Assembly: GCA_937958075.1 (NCBI GenBank) | Contig: CALFFB010000085.1 | Coordinates: 1 to 14,928, forward strand | DNA: 14,928 nucleotides | Source: an uncultured Geobacteraceae bacterium | GTDB lineage: Bacteria; Desulfobacterota; Desulfuromonadia; Desulfuromonadales; Geopsychrobacteraceae | Direction of reading: 5' to 3' | Shown here: in pieces, positions 1 to 7,248 of the stretch | How positions within the stretch are numbered: the first letter of the stretch is position 1 | Layout of the letters: every line of letters starts with the position of its first letter | Position numbers and translations under genes: made by a program | The notes under the pieces: model-generated | What the model was told of the DNA's origin: nothing | The model's input: the letters and a program-made list of their open reading frames with translations, nothing else | Database searches by the model: none

Positions 1-1
1 C

Positions 2-1120
2 TTCAAGGCTGGCCGTTGGGTGCAGCGCTACCAGTACCAGAGCTTCGAGCCAGTGCCGGTCAACCATGACTGGATATGGGAAGACCCTACCATCAACGCC
101 CTCTTGGAAAACGCCACCCGTACCTTGGGCGAGTTAAACGCCTTTTCCCTCATCGTACCGGATATTGACCTGTTCATTGAAATGCATGTGGTCAAAGAGG
201 CGCAGACATCCAGCAAGATAGAAGGCACTCAGACCGGCATTGACGAGGCGTTGATGTCGGAAGAGCACATTCGCCCGGAAAAGCGGGATGATTGGCGCGA
301 GGTGCGCAACTACATCGAGGCGGTCAATACGGCCATCTCCGATTTGCAGACGCTGCCGCTTTCCAACCGCCTGCTGAAGCAAACCCATGCCATTCTCATG
401 CAGGGTGTGCGAGGCGAGCACAAGCAGCCGGGCGAATTTCGCGGCAGCCAGAACTGGATCGGCGGCTCGAATCTGACGGATGCCACCTTCATTCCACCCC
501 ATCATGAAAATGTGCCGGACCTGATGGGGGATTTGGAAAAATTCTGGCATAATGAGGAAGTCGTAGTACCCCACCTGATCCGCGCCGCCATCAGTCACTA
601 CCAGTTTGAGACCATCCACCCATTTCTGGACGGCAACGGCCGTATTGGTCGTCTGCTGATCCCGCTTTATCTGGTGAGCCACGGTTTGCTGGCCAAGCCA
701 TCCCTCTACCTGTCCGATTTTTTCGAGCGCAATCGGGCCAGTTATTACGATGCCCTGATGAGGGTGCGAGTGAGCAACGATCTGATTCACTGGGTGCGCT
801 TCTTTCTCAACGGCGTGGCGCAAACCGCTGCCAAGGGACGGGATACTTTCAGGCAGATTCTTTCTCTGAGAACCGAAGTGGAGCAGGTTGCCCTGGGCAT
901 GGGCAAGCGGGCAGCAAGCGCACGGCAGGCTTTGAATCTGCTCTACCGCAAACCGGTCATTGACGCAAGCGACCTAGAGCGGACGCTGACCATATCAACC
1001 CCTACGGCCAACGCATTGATCAAGACATTGATCGAAAAAAATATTCTGGTCGAAATCACCGGCCAACAGCGCGGACGGATGTATTCCTTTGAGCCTTACC
1101 TAAGACTATTCTCAAGTTAA
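2..1120 (+). CDS. Fic-family protein (probable AMP transferase), 5' end cut by window edge
   Basis: The reading frame is open from base 2, before the first possible GTG at 20, so the gene very likely starts outside the window. Numbering from that GTG, the Fic core motif HPFLDGNGRIGR lies at residues 200-211, with the catalytic His at 200 and the phosphate-binding GNGR loop intact. An inhibitory-helix motif (S/T)xxxE(G/N), here SSKIEG, lies at 64-69. That places it among Fic proteins autoinhibited by an N-terminal helix. The C-terminal 70 or so residues look like a winged helix. Fic enzymes usually transfer AMP from ATP to a protein target; the target here is unknown. The gene sits 52 bases upstream of hsdR in the same direction. 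Fic genes are often carried inside type I restriction-modification operons, so I infer co-transcription. Family assignment is secure; function within the locus is inference. Confidence 0.93.
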   Translation, partial: FKAGRWVQRYQYQSFEPVPVNHDWIWEDPTINALLENATRTLGELNAFSLIVPDIDLFIEMHVVKEAQTSSKIEGTQTGIDEALMSEEHIRPEKRDDWREVRNYIEAVNTAISDLQTLPLSNRLLKQTHAILMQGVRGEHKQPGEFRGSQNWIGGSNLTDATFIPPHHENVPDLMGDLEKFWHNEEVVVPHLIRAAISHYQFETIHPFLDGNGRIGRLLIPLYLVSHGLLAKPSLYLSDFFERNRASYYDALMRVRVSNDLIHWVRFFLNGVAQTAAKGRDTFRQILSLRTEVEQVALGMGKRAASARQALNLLYRKPVIDASDLERTLTISTPTANALIKTLIEKNILVEITGQQRGRMYSFEPYLRLFSS

Positions 1121-1133
1121 AGTAAATGCCATA

Positions 1134-1147
1134 ACCTTAACTAAGGT
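1134..1147. repeat. Short inverted repeat between fic and hsdR
   Basis: ACCTTA and TAAGGT form 6-bp arms around a 2-base centre in the 52-base gap between the fic stop and the hsdR ribosome binding site (AGGGA near 1161). It is too small and lacks a T-tract for a terminator. It could be a protein-binding dyad or chance in an AT-rich spacer. Confidence 0.35.
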
Positions 1148-1172
1148 ATCAATCAAGTAAAGGGACGCCTCC

Positions 1173-4100
1173 ATGAAACAAACCTCCGAAGCCGCCTTTG
1201 AAACCGCCATCGAAACGGTGTTGCTGAATGACGGTTACTGCAAGTTGGCCTCGGGCGCTTTCGATACCGAACGGGCCATCTTCCCCGACGAGGCGCTGAC
1301 TTTTATCCGCGAAACCCAGGCCAAGACCTGGGAGAAACTCGAAGCCCTGCACGGGGCGGAGACCGGCGAGCGGGTGTTGCAGGCGCTCACCAAGTGGCTG
1401 GACACCCACGGCGCGCTGACTACCCTGCGTCACGGCTTCAAGTGCTTCGGCAAAACCCTGCGCATTGCCTTTTTCCGCCCGGCTCATGGCCTCAACCCGG
1501 AGCTGGAGGCGCGCTACCGTGCCAACCGGCTGGGCATCACCCGGCAGCTCTATTTCAGCGGCAAGAACAAGAAATCGCTGGACGTGGTGCTGTCGGTCAA
1601 CGGCATTCCGGTGGTGACCCTGGAGCTGAAAAATCCCCTCTCCGGCCAGACGGCGGCCAACGCCATTCACCAGTACCGTCACGACCGCGACCCGCGCGAG
1701 CCGATCTTTCTCTTTACCAAACGCACCCTGGTGCATTTCGCCGTGGATACCGAAGAAGCGCACATGACCACGCGCCTGGCCGGGACCAGCACCCATTTTC
1801 TGCCCTTCAACAAGGGCTTATCCGGCGGCGCGGGCAATCCGCCGGACAAGCAAGGCCGCAACTACAAGACTGCCTACCTGTGGGAAGAGGTGTTGCAGCG
1901 TGATAGCCTGCTGGATCTGCTGGCGCGTTTTCTTCACCTGGATATCGAAGAGAAGGTCAGCGACGAAGGCAAGAAGGTGCGCAAGGAGACGATGATCTTT
2001 CCGCGTTATCACCAGTTGCAGGCGGTACGGCAGATGGTGACGGCGGCGGGCAGCGAGGGCGTCGGGCACAACTACCTGGTCGAACATTCGGCGGGGAGCG
2101 GCAAGAGCAACACCATCGGCTGGTTGGCGCACCGGCTCTCCTCCCTGCACAACGAGCAGGACGAGCGTATTTTCGACAGCGTGGTGGTGATCACCGACCG
2201 GGTGGTGCTCGACCGCCAGTTGCAGAACACCATCTACCAGTTCGACCACCGTCAAGGGGTGGTGCAGAAGATCGACGAGGATTCGCGGCAACTGGCCGAG
2301 GCGCTGGAATCGGGCGTGCCGATCATCATCACCACCTTGCAGAAATTCCCCTTCGTCTCCGGGCAGCTGATGAAACTGGCCGAGGAGCGCGGGGAAGGCA
2401 ACAGCCATCTGCCGACGCGTAACTATGCGGTGATCATCGACGAGGCGCACAGCTCTCAGTCGGGGGAGACGGCCACCGAACTGAAAGGCGTGCTGGGTGG
2501 TACCGAGCTGATCCGCAAGGCCCGCGAAGCCGCGCAGGAGGAAGGCGAAGCGGAACTGGAGCGGCTGTTTCGCGCCATGGCCAAGCGCGGCCGCCAGCCC
2601 AATATGAGCTTTTTCGCCTTCACTGCTACGCCCAAGCATAAGACCCTGGCGATCTTCGGCCGGGGTGGCGAGCCCTTCCACCGCTACACCATGCGGCAGG
2701 CCATCGAGGAAGGCTTCATTGAGGATGTGCTGAAGAGCTACGTCAGCTACCAGACCTACTACAAGCTGATCAAGAAGGCCGAGGACGACCCCAACGTCGA
2801 GCGCAAGAAGGCGGCTCGGGCGCTGGCGCGCTTCATGCGTCTGCACCCGCACAACATCGGCCAGAAGACTGAGGTGATGGTCGAGCACTTCCAGCAGCAT
2901 ACCCGCCACAAGATCGGCGGCCACGCCAAGGCGATGGTGGTCACCGGTTCGCGGTTGGAGGCGGTGCGCTACAAGCAGGAGTTCGACCGCTACATCAGCG
3001 AAAAGGGCTACCCCATCAAGAGCCTGGTGGCCTTTTCCGGCACGGTGGAAGACGACAAGGTGCCTTCGATCACCTACACCGAAGTCGAGATGAATAACGG
3101 ATTGAAGGAAAAGGAGCTGCCCGAGACCTTTGCCAAGCCTGACTATCGGGTGCTACTGGTGGCGGAGAAATACCAGACCGGCTTTGACCAGCCGCTGTTG
3201 CACACCATGTACGTGGACAAGCGCCTGGCCGGGATTCAGGCGGTGCAGACCCTCTCGCGTTTGAACCGTACCCATCCGCTCAAAGACGACACCTTCGTGC
3301 TCGATTTCGTCAACGACCCGGATGAGATTCAGGAGGCGTTTCGCCAGTATTACGACGGCTCCATGATGGGCGAGGAAGTCGATCCGGATCGGCTGTATGA
3401 GGTAAAGGCCGAGCTGGACGGGTCGGGCATCTACCGGCAAGACGAGGTGAACGAATTCTCGCGCATCTTCTTTGCGCCCAAGCGCCGCCAAAGCCCAGCG
3501 GACCACAAGAACATGAACGCCCTGCTAGATCAGGCGGTGGCCCGCTTTGCCCAGCTACAAAACAATGAAGAGGACGAGGCCGAGCTATGGCGCGGCAAAA
3601 CCCAGGCGTTTCGCAATCTCTACAGCTTTTTGAGTCAGGTCATTCCCTATCAGGACAGCGACCTGGAAAAGCTCTTTACCTATCTGCGCCATCTGGCCTT
3701 GAAACTGCCCAAGCGCAAGATCGGGCCGGGATATCAGTTCGATGAGGAGGTGGAGCTTGACTACTACCGGTTGCAGAAGATCAGCGAAGGCTCGATCAAC
3801 CTGGCCGAGGGCTATGCCAAGCCGCTCGACGGGCCGCGTGAGGTCGGCACCGGAGAGGTTCGCGAAGAATACGTCTCGCTCTCACGCCTCATCGACATCA
3901 TCAACGAGCGTTTCGGTGCGGAGTTGAGCGAAGCCGATCAGCTCTTCTTCGATCAGATCGCCGAGGCAGCAAGCCAGAACGAATCCTTGCGCCAGGCCGC
4001 AGAGGTGAATTCCCTCGACAAGTTCCAGCTGGTCTTTAGACAGGTGCTGGAGTCTCTGTTTGTCGAGCGCATGGAACTCAACGAGGAACTGTTCACCGAC

Positions 4101-4202
4101 TACATGAGCAAGCCGGAACTTCAGGATGTGGTTTCCAAATGGCTGGGTAGTCAGGTTTACAAAGGATTTGAAAAAAGAGGGGCTGAAAAGTTAACTCGTT
4201 AA
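1173..4202 (+). CDS. hsdR: Type I restriction enzyme R subunit (HsdR)
   Basis: This 1009-residue protein is the ATP-dependent DNA translocase and nuclease subunit of a type I restriction-modification enzyme. An N-terminal PD-(D/E)xK nuclease is visible, with Asp137 in LDVVL and E-L-K at 151-153, followed by a Q-x-x-x-Y-like element (HQYRH) at 166-170. The helicase motor follows: Walker A in AGSGKS at 307-312, DEAH box at 423-426, TATP at 484-487, and motif VI as QTLSRLNR at 692-699. Length and domain order are normal for the family, and no frameshift or missing catalytic residue was seen. The ATG at 1173 follows an AGGGA ribosome site. Activity requires HsdM and HsdS, which are not in this window and are presumably upstream of fic. 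The gene ends two bases from the convergent metX end. Confidence 0.97.
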   Translation: MKQTSEAAFETAIETVLLNDGYCKLASGAFDTERAIFPDEALTFIRETQAKTWEKLEALHGAETGERVLQALTKWLDTHGALTTLRHGFKCFGKTLRIAFFRPAHGLNPELEARYRANRLGITRQLYFSGKNKKSLDVVLSVNGIPVVTLELKNPLSGQTAANAIHQYRHDRDPREPIFLFTKRTLVHFAVDTEEAHMTTRLAGTSTHFLPFNKGLSGGAGNPPDKQGRNYKTAYLWEEVLQRDSLLDLLARFLHLDIEEKVSDEGKKVRKETMIFPRYHQLQAVRQMVTAAGSEGVGHNYLVEHSAGSGKSNTIGWLAHRLSSLHNEQDERIFDSVVVITDRVVLDRQLQNTIYQFDHRQGVVQKIDEDSRQLAEALESGVPIIITTLQKFPFVSGQLMKLAEERGEGNSHLPTRNYAVIIDEAHSSQSGETATELKGVLGGTELIRKAREAAQEEGEAELERLFRAMAKRGRQPNMSFFAFTATPKHKTLAIFGRGGEPFHRYTMRQAIEEGFIEDVLKSYVSYQTYYKLIKKAEDDPNVERKKAARALARFMRLHPHNIGQKTEVMVEHFQQHTRHKIGGHAKAMVVTGSRLEAVRYKQEFDRYISEKGYPIKSLVAFSGTVEDDKVPSITYTEVEMNNGLKEKELPETFAKPDYRVLLVAEKYQTGFDQPLLHTMYVDKRLAGIQAVQTLSRLNRTHPLKDDTFVLDFVNDPDEIQEAFRQYYDGSMMGEEVDPDRLYEVKAELDGSGIYRQDEVNEFSRIFFAPKRRQSPADHKNMNALLDQAVARFAQLQNNEEDEAELWRGKTQAFRNLYSFLSQVIPYQDSDLEKLFTYLRHLALKLPKRKIGPGYQFDEEVELDYYRLQKISEGSINLAEGYAKPLDGPREVGTGEVREEYVSLSRLIDIINERFGAELSEADQLFFDQIAEAASQNESLRQAAEVNSLDKFQLVFRQVLESLFVERMELNEELFTDYMSKPELQDVVSKWLGSQVYKGFEKRGAEKLTR

Positions 4203-4204
4203 AG

Positions 4205-5317
4205 TCATTCTACCCGATTGAGGAAATCCTTGATCAGGGGGATGAATTTTTCCGGTTCCACCAGGAAGGAATCGTGACCGTAGTCGGACTGGATGCAATG
4301 GTATTCGACGTTTTTGCCGAGTTGCTGCAGGTTTTTAACAACGTTTTCGGTCTGCTGCGGAGTGTACAGCCAGTCGGAGCTGAAAGCGAACCACTGGGAG
4401 GGGCAGGTCAGCTGGTTTAAGGCGTCGCTCTGGGATTCGAAATTCCAGGCGACATCGTACAGGTCGAGGGCTTTGGCCAGATAGAGAAAGGAGTTGGGGT
4501 CGAACTTGCCGGTGAAAGTGCCGCCATTGTAGTTGAGATACCGCTCAATCTCGAACTGACCGAAGAAGTCGAACATGCCGTCGCGGACAGAAAAGCGCCG
4601 ATCGAATTTCATCCACATGGAGGCGTCGGACAAAAAGGAGATGTGTCCCACCGCCCGTGCCAGGGCCAGGCCATCGGTTGGCGGATGTTCGGGCGGGTAG
4701 TTGCCCTTTTTCCAGAGGGGGTCGTTATAGACCGCCTGCCGGGCCAGGGCGTTGAGGGCGATTGCCATGGGGGAGGTACGGCCGGTGCCGGCGATGGGGA
4801 TAATGGAGCGGACCCTGTCCGGATAGTGGATGCCCCATTCAAGGGCCTGCATGGCACCCATGGAACCGCCGATCACCGCCTTGAGGGAGGCTATGCCGAG
4901 ATGGTCGAGGAGCAGTTTCTGGGCGCGGACCATGTCGCGCACCATGATCACCGGAAAGCTCAGACGGTAGGGTCTTCCCGTTTGCGGGTTGATGCTGGTG
5001 GGGCCGGTCGAGCCCTTGCAGGAACCGATGGTGTTGCTGCAGATCACATAATAGTGATCGGTATCGAGGACTTTTCCGGGCCCGATCATGTTGTCCCACC
5101 AGCCGGGTTTGCGGTCTTCCTCTGAGTGATAGCCGGCGGCGTGGGCGTCACCGGTCCAGGCGTGAGTGGCAAGAATCACGTTGGAGGCATCCGGGTTGAG
5201 GGTGCCGTAGGTTTCATAGGCGAGAGTCAACGGCCCGAGGACGCGGCCGCTTTCCAGCCGCAGTTCCCTGTTGATGTGAGCATACTCCGTTGTTACCAGG
5301 CCGACACTCTGTTCCAA
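4205..5317 (-). CDS. metX: Homoserine O-acyltransferase (MetX)
   Basis: MetX transfers an acetyl (in some members succinyl) group to the hydroxyl of homoserine, activating it for sulfhydrylation in methionine synthesis. It is an alpha/beta hydrolase of the expected size: 370 residues from the TTG start chosen here. The nucleophile elbow GGSMG puts Ser152 at the active site. Asp315 (SSDWLYTP) and His348 (YGHDSF) complete the triad. I chose TTG at 5317 because GGAG lies 8 bases upstream and the family N-terminus begins at about this point. The in-frame ATG at 5452 would add 45 residues encoded by riboswitch and terminator sequence. Transcription appears to be controlled by a SAM-I riboswitch. 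Acetyl versus succinyl donor cannot be settled by eye. No metW or metY follows, because hsdR converges directly on the 3' end. Confidence 0.95.
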   Translation of the reverse strand: MEQSVGLVTTEYAHINRELRLESGRVLGPLTLAYETYGTLNPDASNVILATHAWTGDAHAAGYHSEEDRKPGWWDNMIGPGKVLDTDHYYVICSNTIGSCKGSTGPTSINPQTGRPYRLSFPVIMVRDMVRAQKLLLDHLGIASLKAVIGGSMGAMQALEWGIHYPDRVRSIIPIAGTGRTSPMAIALNALARQAVYNDPLWKKGNYPPEHPPTDGLALARAVGHISFLSDASMWMKFDRRFSVRDGMFDFFGQFEIERYLNYNGGTFTGKFDPNSFLYLAKALDLYDVAWNFESQSDALNQLTCPSQWFAFSSDWLYTPQQTENVVKNLQQLGKNVEYHCIQSDYGHDSFLVEPEKFIPLIKDFLNRVE

Positions 5318-5371
5318 GTGATTGTCTCCAGCGCCTCGCGCGTCAATGGCATCCTGTGCCGTGCGAACGGC

Positions 5372-5397
5372 AAAAAAAAACCCTCCGTGGTGGAGGG
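5372..5397 (-). terminator. Riboswitch-controlled intrinsic terminator upstream of metX
   Basis: On the minus strand CCCTCC, loop ACCAC, GGAGGG and nine Ts form a compact rho-independent terminator. It lies 18 bases downstream of the SAM-I aptamer and about 55 bases before the metX TTG. Placement between aptamer and coding region fits the usual S-box mechanism, in which SAM binding favours termination. The CCCTCC arm could also pair with GGAGGG inside the aptamer P2 region (GGCGGAGGGAG), a possible alternative fold. Confidence 0.9.
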
Positions 5398-5414
5398 CCG
5401 ATACAGATACTCTG

Positions 5415-5569
5415 GTCTTATCGCTGTTGGTATCTGCTGGCACCGTCCCCATCTGTCCCTGGTAATAATGTTGCCCAGGGCAGGAATTGGCACCGATCAG
5501 CTCCTGGTTTGACGAGCCCGGTTGCCGTGGCTTCGCAGGGCCTCTCCCTCCGCCACTCTGGATAAAGAC
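5415..5569 (-). promoter_or_regulatory. SAM-I (S-box) riboswitch aptamer controlling metX
   Basis: Read on the minus strand from 5569, the sequence follows the S-box consensus. The P1 5' strand is GTCTTTATC. Next comes the core AGAGTGGCGGAGGGAG, then GGCCCTGCGAAGCC, CGGCAACC, and later GGTGCCAATTCC. The P1 3' strand is GATAAGAC at 5422-5415. A P4 stem CCCTGG/CCAGGG is visible. The CGGCAACC and GGTGCC elements are the conserved internal pairings of this class. S-adenosylmethionine binding is expected to stabilise the aptamer and allow the downstream terminator to form, shutting off metX when methionine is plentiful. A separate 7-bp pairing, CAGATAC (5436-5430) with GTATCTG (5410-5404), encloses the P1 3' strand and may belong to the SAM-free fold. 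Confidence 0.93.
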
Positions 5570-5602
5570 GAATACTCTTTATGGGTGTTTTCTTGACTCG
5601 GC

Positions 5603-5632
5603 ACTCTAGATCAGCGACCCGAGATTTGTCAA
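5603..5632 (-). promoter_or_regulatory. Sigma70-like promoter for the riboswitch-metX transcript
   Basis: The minus strand has a perfect -35 TTGACA (5632-5627), an 18-base spacer and a -10-like TAGAGT (5608-5603). Transcription would begin near 5596, about 27 bases before the riboswitch P1 stem. It lies just past the end of the Rrf2-family gene, so metX would have its own promoter even if that gene reads through. Confidence 0.65.
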
Positions 5633-5675
5633 TACGGGCCTTTCAAGTCCGCTCCGGCAGGACGACGGACGTAAA

Positions 5676-6116
5676 CTACAGAGCGTTACTTACCAGTTTG
5701 CCCTGTTTGTCTTGCTGCATGCGGACAATATCGGCAATACTGTAGTCTTTCAACACATCGGTGAGAGCCTGTTGTGCCTTTTCCCATACCTCATGGGCGC
5801 CGCAGACAGCGTCGCGGTCACAAAAGTCACCATCGAGCAGGCAGTGATTGAGCTTCAGGTCACCCTCCTGGGCCTGGTAGATATCCAGAATAGTGATCTG
5901 GTCTGCTTCCAGCGCCAGATGAAAGCCTCCACCGACACCACGCTGGGAACTGACGATGCCGCATTTGATCAGGGGCTGGAGAATCTTTGTCAGAAAAGCC
6001 GGAGTGACCTGCTGGGTACGGCAGATGTCCTTTTTCAGAACGATTTGATTTTTAGGCTGCTGTGCCAAGTAGATGACGGTGCGGACGGCATATTCTGTTG
6101 CACGTGTTATGACCAC
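5676..6116 (-). CDS. Rrf2-family transcriptional regulator with probable Fe-S ligands
   Basis: This 146-residue protein has the Rrf2 layout: an N-terminal winged helix starting TRATEYAVR, a wing motif RGVGGGFHLA at 59-68, and a cysteine cluster. Cys92, Cys99 and Cys105, with His108, resemble the ligand set of IscR (C-x5-C-x5-C-x2-H), though here the first spacing is six residues. I infer an iron-sulfur cluster used to sense iron, redox state or nitric oxide. GTG at 6116 is preceded by AGGAGG seven bases upstream, a strong start. The gene lies upstream of metX in the same direction and is divergent from gluQ. It could regulate metX, itself or unlinked genes. IscR, NsrR and CymR subtypes cannot be separated by eye. 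Confidence 0.93.
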   Translation of the reverse strand: MVITRATEYAVRTVIYLAQQPKNQIVLKKDICRTQQVTPAFLTKILQPLIKCGIVSSQRGVGGGFHLALEADQITILDIYQAQEGDLKLNHCLLDGDFCDRDAVCGAHEVWEKAQQALTDVLKDYSIADIVRMQQDKQGKLVSNAL

Positions 6117-6125
6117 TGTGTAACC

Positions 6126-6139
6126 TCCTGAAAACAGGA
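6126..6139. repeat. Dyad overlapping the ribosome site of the Rrf2-family gene
   Basis: TCCTG-AAAA-CAGGA forms a 14-base dyad with 5-bp perfect arms overlapping the AGGAGG Shine-Dalgarno of the Rrf2-family gene. It could be an autoregulatory operator or a small hairpin that hides the ribosome site. Chance is possible at this length. Confidence 0.35.
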
Positions 6140-6191
6140 TACGGCTGAACCGATTCGAGGCAAAACCAAAGTAAGGCTTTTGTTCAGGTGT

Positions 6192-6244
6192 TTGTCGCAG
6201 TTCACGATGATCGCTGTTATGCCACGCACGTTGTGAGACAGCAA
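6192..6244. promoter_or_regulatory. Possible overlapping divergent promoters, gluQ and Rrf2-family gene
   Basis: On the plus strand TTGTCG (6192-6197), 17 bases, TGTTAT (6215-6220) could drive gluQ. On the minus strand TTGCTG (6244-6239), 17 bases, CATAAC (6221-6216) could drive the Rrf2-family gene. The two -10 elements would occupy almost the same bases, making the promoters mutually exclusive. Both are weak matches in the only stretch available to either divergent gene. Confidence 0.3.
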
Positions 6245-6256
6245 CATGAAAATACG

Positions 6257-7195
6257 ATGAAAAAATCTATTATACATGGTTCGCAAGAGAAAGTCATCGG
6301 GCGTTTTGCCCCCAGTCCGACGGGGCCGATGCATTTCGGCACCCTGCTGGCCGCGGTGACCAGCTATCTGCTGGTCCGCACCCTTGGCGGGCGCTGGCTG
6401 CTGCGCATTGAGGACCTGGACCCGCCGCGGGTGGTTGCCGGTGCCGACCGGATTTTGCTGCTGCTTCTGGAACAACTGGGGTTCGAGTGGGACGGGCCGG
6501 TGGTTTATCAAAGTGATCGCATCTGGCGTTACCATGAAGTCCTCAAGCAGCTACGTGACAAGGGCAATACCTTTGACTGTAACTGCACGCGGCGTCAGAT
6601 TCAGGCATCCTCCGGGCCGTCAGGGGACGATGGGCCGGTTTACCCGGGAACCTGTCGTTCCGGGATGCGGGGGCAAAGGTCGGAGCATGCGGTGCGGCTG
6701 CGGGTGCCGAACGAGGAAATCGTATTCCATGACGGGATTTACGGAATCTTTGCGCAGAATTTAGAGCGGGAAGTGGGTGATTTTATTCTGCGTCGGGCTG
6801 ATGGCTTGTTTGCCTATCAGCTGGCGGTGGTCGTCGACGACCTGGATTCCGGCGTCAATCAGGTCGTGCGCGGTGCCGATCTGTTGTCATCAACACCGCG
6901 GCAGATCTGGCTTTATCGTTGTCTCGGTGCACAACCACCGGCTTTTTTTCATCATCCCCTGGCCCTGGGCGCGGATGGGAGAAAGTTGAGTAAAAGCCAC
7001 AGAGGGTATGAACCTGTTATCCTTGACAACAGCAGAAAAATGATGTGGCTGGCCCTGGATTTTTTGGGGCAGATGCCGCCGCCGGAGCTGCTGTCAGCAG
7101 ATGCACCGAATATTTTGCGGTGGGGGGTGGAGCATTTTTCGCCGACGCGGATTCCTCGCACACATCGTGCTACGCCTGAGAGGACGCGCCCATAG
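6257..7195 (+). CDS. gluQ: Glutamyl-Q tRNA(Asp) synthetase (GluQ-RS)
   Basis: This truncated paralogue of glutamyl-tRNA synthetase attaches glutamate to the queuosine at position 34 of tRNA(Asp), with no anticodon-binding domain. It is 312 residues from ATG 6257, the usual GluQ-RS size. The class I signature appears as GRFAPSPTGPMHFGT (HFGT at 26-29). The KMSKS-like loop is KLSKS at 243-247. A zinc site is visible as Cys108-x-Cys110, Tyr129 and Cys133, the family's CxC...Y...C pattern. FAYQLAVVVDD and the following VRGADLL are strongly conserved in GluRS/GluQ-RS. The ATG is preferred over an upstream GTG (6188) because it puts the ATP-binding motif close to the N-terminus as in homologues; the ribosome site is weak in either case. 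The next gene begins 53 bases downstream. Confidence 0.94.
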   Translation: MKKSIIHGSQEKVIGRFAPSPTGPMHFGTLLAAVTSYLLVRTLGGRWLLRIEDLDPPRVVAGADRILLLLLEQLGFEWDGPVVYQSDRIWRYHEVLKQLRDKGNTFDCNCTRRQIQASSGPSGDDGPVYPGTCRSGMRGQRSEHAVRLRVPNEEIVFHDGIYGIFAQNLEREVGDFILRRADGLFAYQLAVVVDDLDSGVNQVVRGADLLSSTPRQIWLYRCLGAQPPAFFHHPLALGADGRKLSKSHRGYEPVILDNSRKMMWLALDFLGQMPPPELLSADAPNILRWGVEHFSPTRIPRTHRATPERTRP

Positions 7196-7248
7196 GTTTG
7201 AGTTGATTGCGTTGAAACACGAAGTCCATTTTTTTACAGGAGACGGTC

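Noticed and set aside
1818..2924. Long minus-strand open frame opposite hsdR (also 134-823 opposite fic and 8630-9505 opposite rho)
   Set aside because: They lie fully antisense to well-supported genes, have low-complexity compositions typical of shadow frames in GC-rich DNA, and show no recognisable motif.
5318..5452. N-terminal extension of MetX from ATG 5452
   Set aside because: The 45 extra residues are encoded by riboswitch and terminator sequence, and the TTG at 5317 has a good ribosome site and matches the family N-terminus.
6136..6163. TTGCCT / TATCCT as a promoter for the Rrf2-family gene
   Set aside because: Transcription would start inside the Shine-Dalgarno sequence, leaving no usable ribosome site.
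6107..6535. Minus-strand open frame over the gluQ start and divergent promoter region
   Set aside because: It is antisense to the conserved ATP-binding region of gluQ, and its composition is that of a shadow frame.
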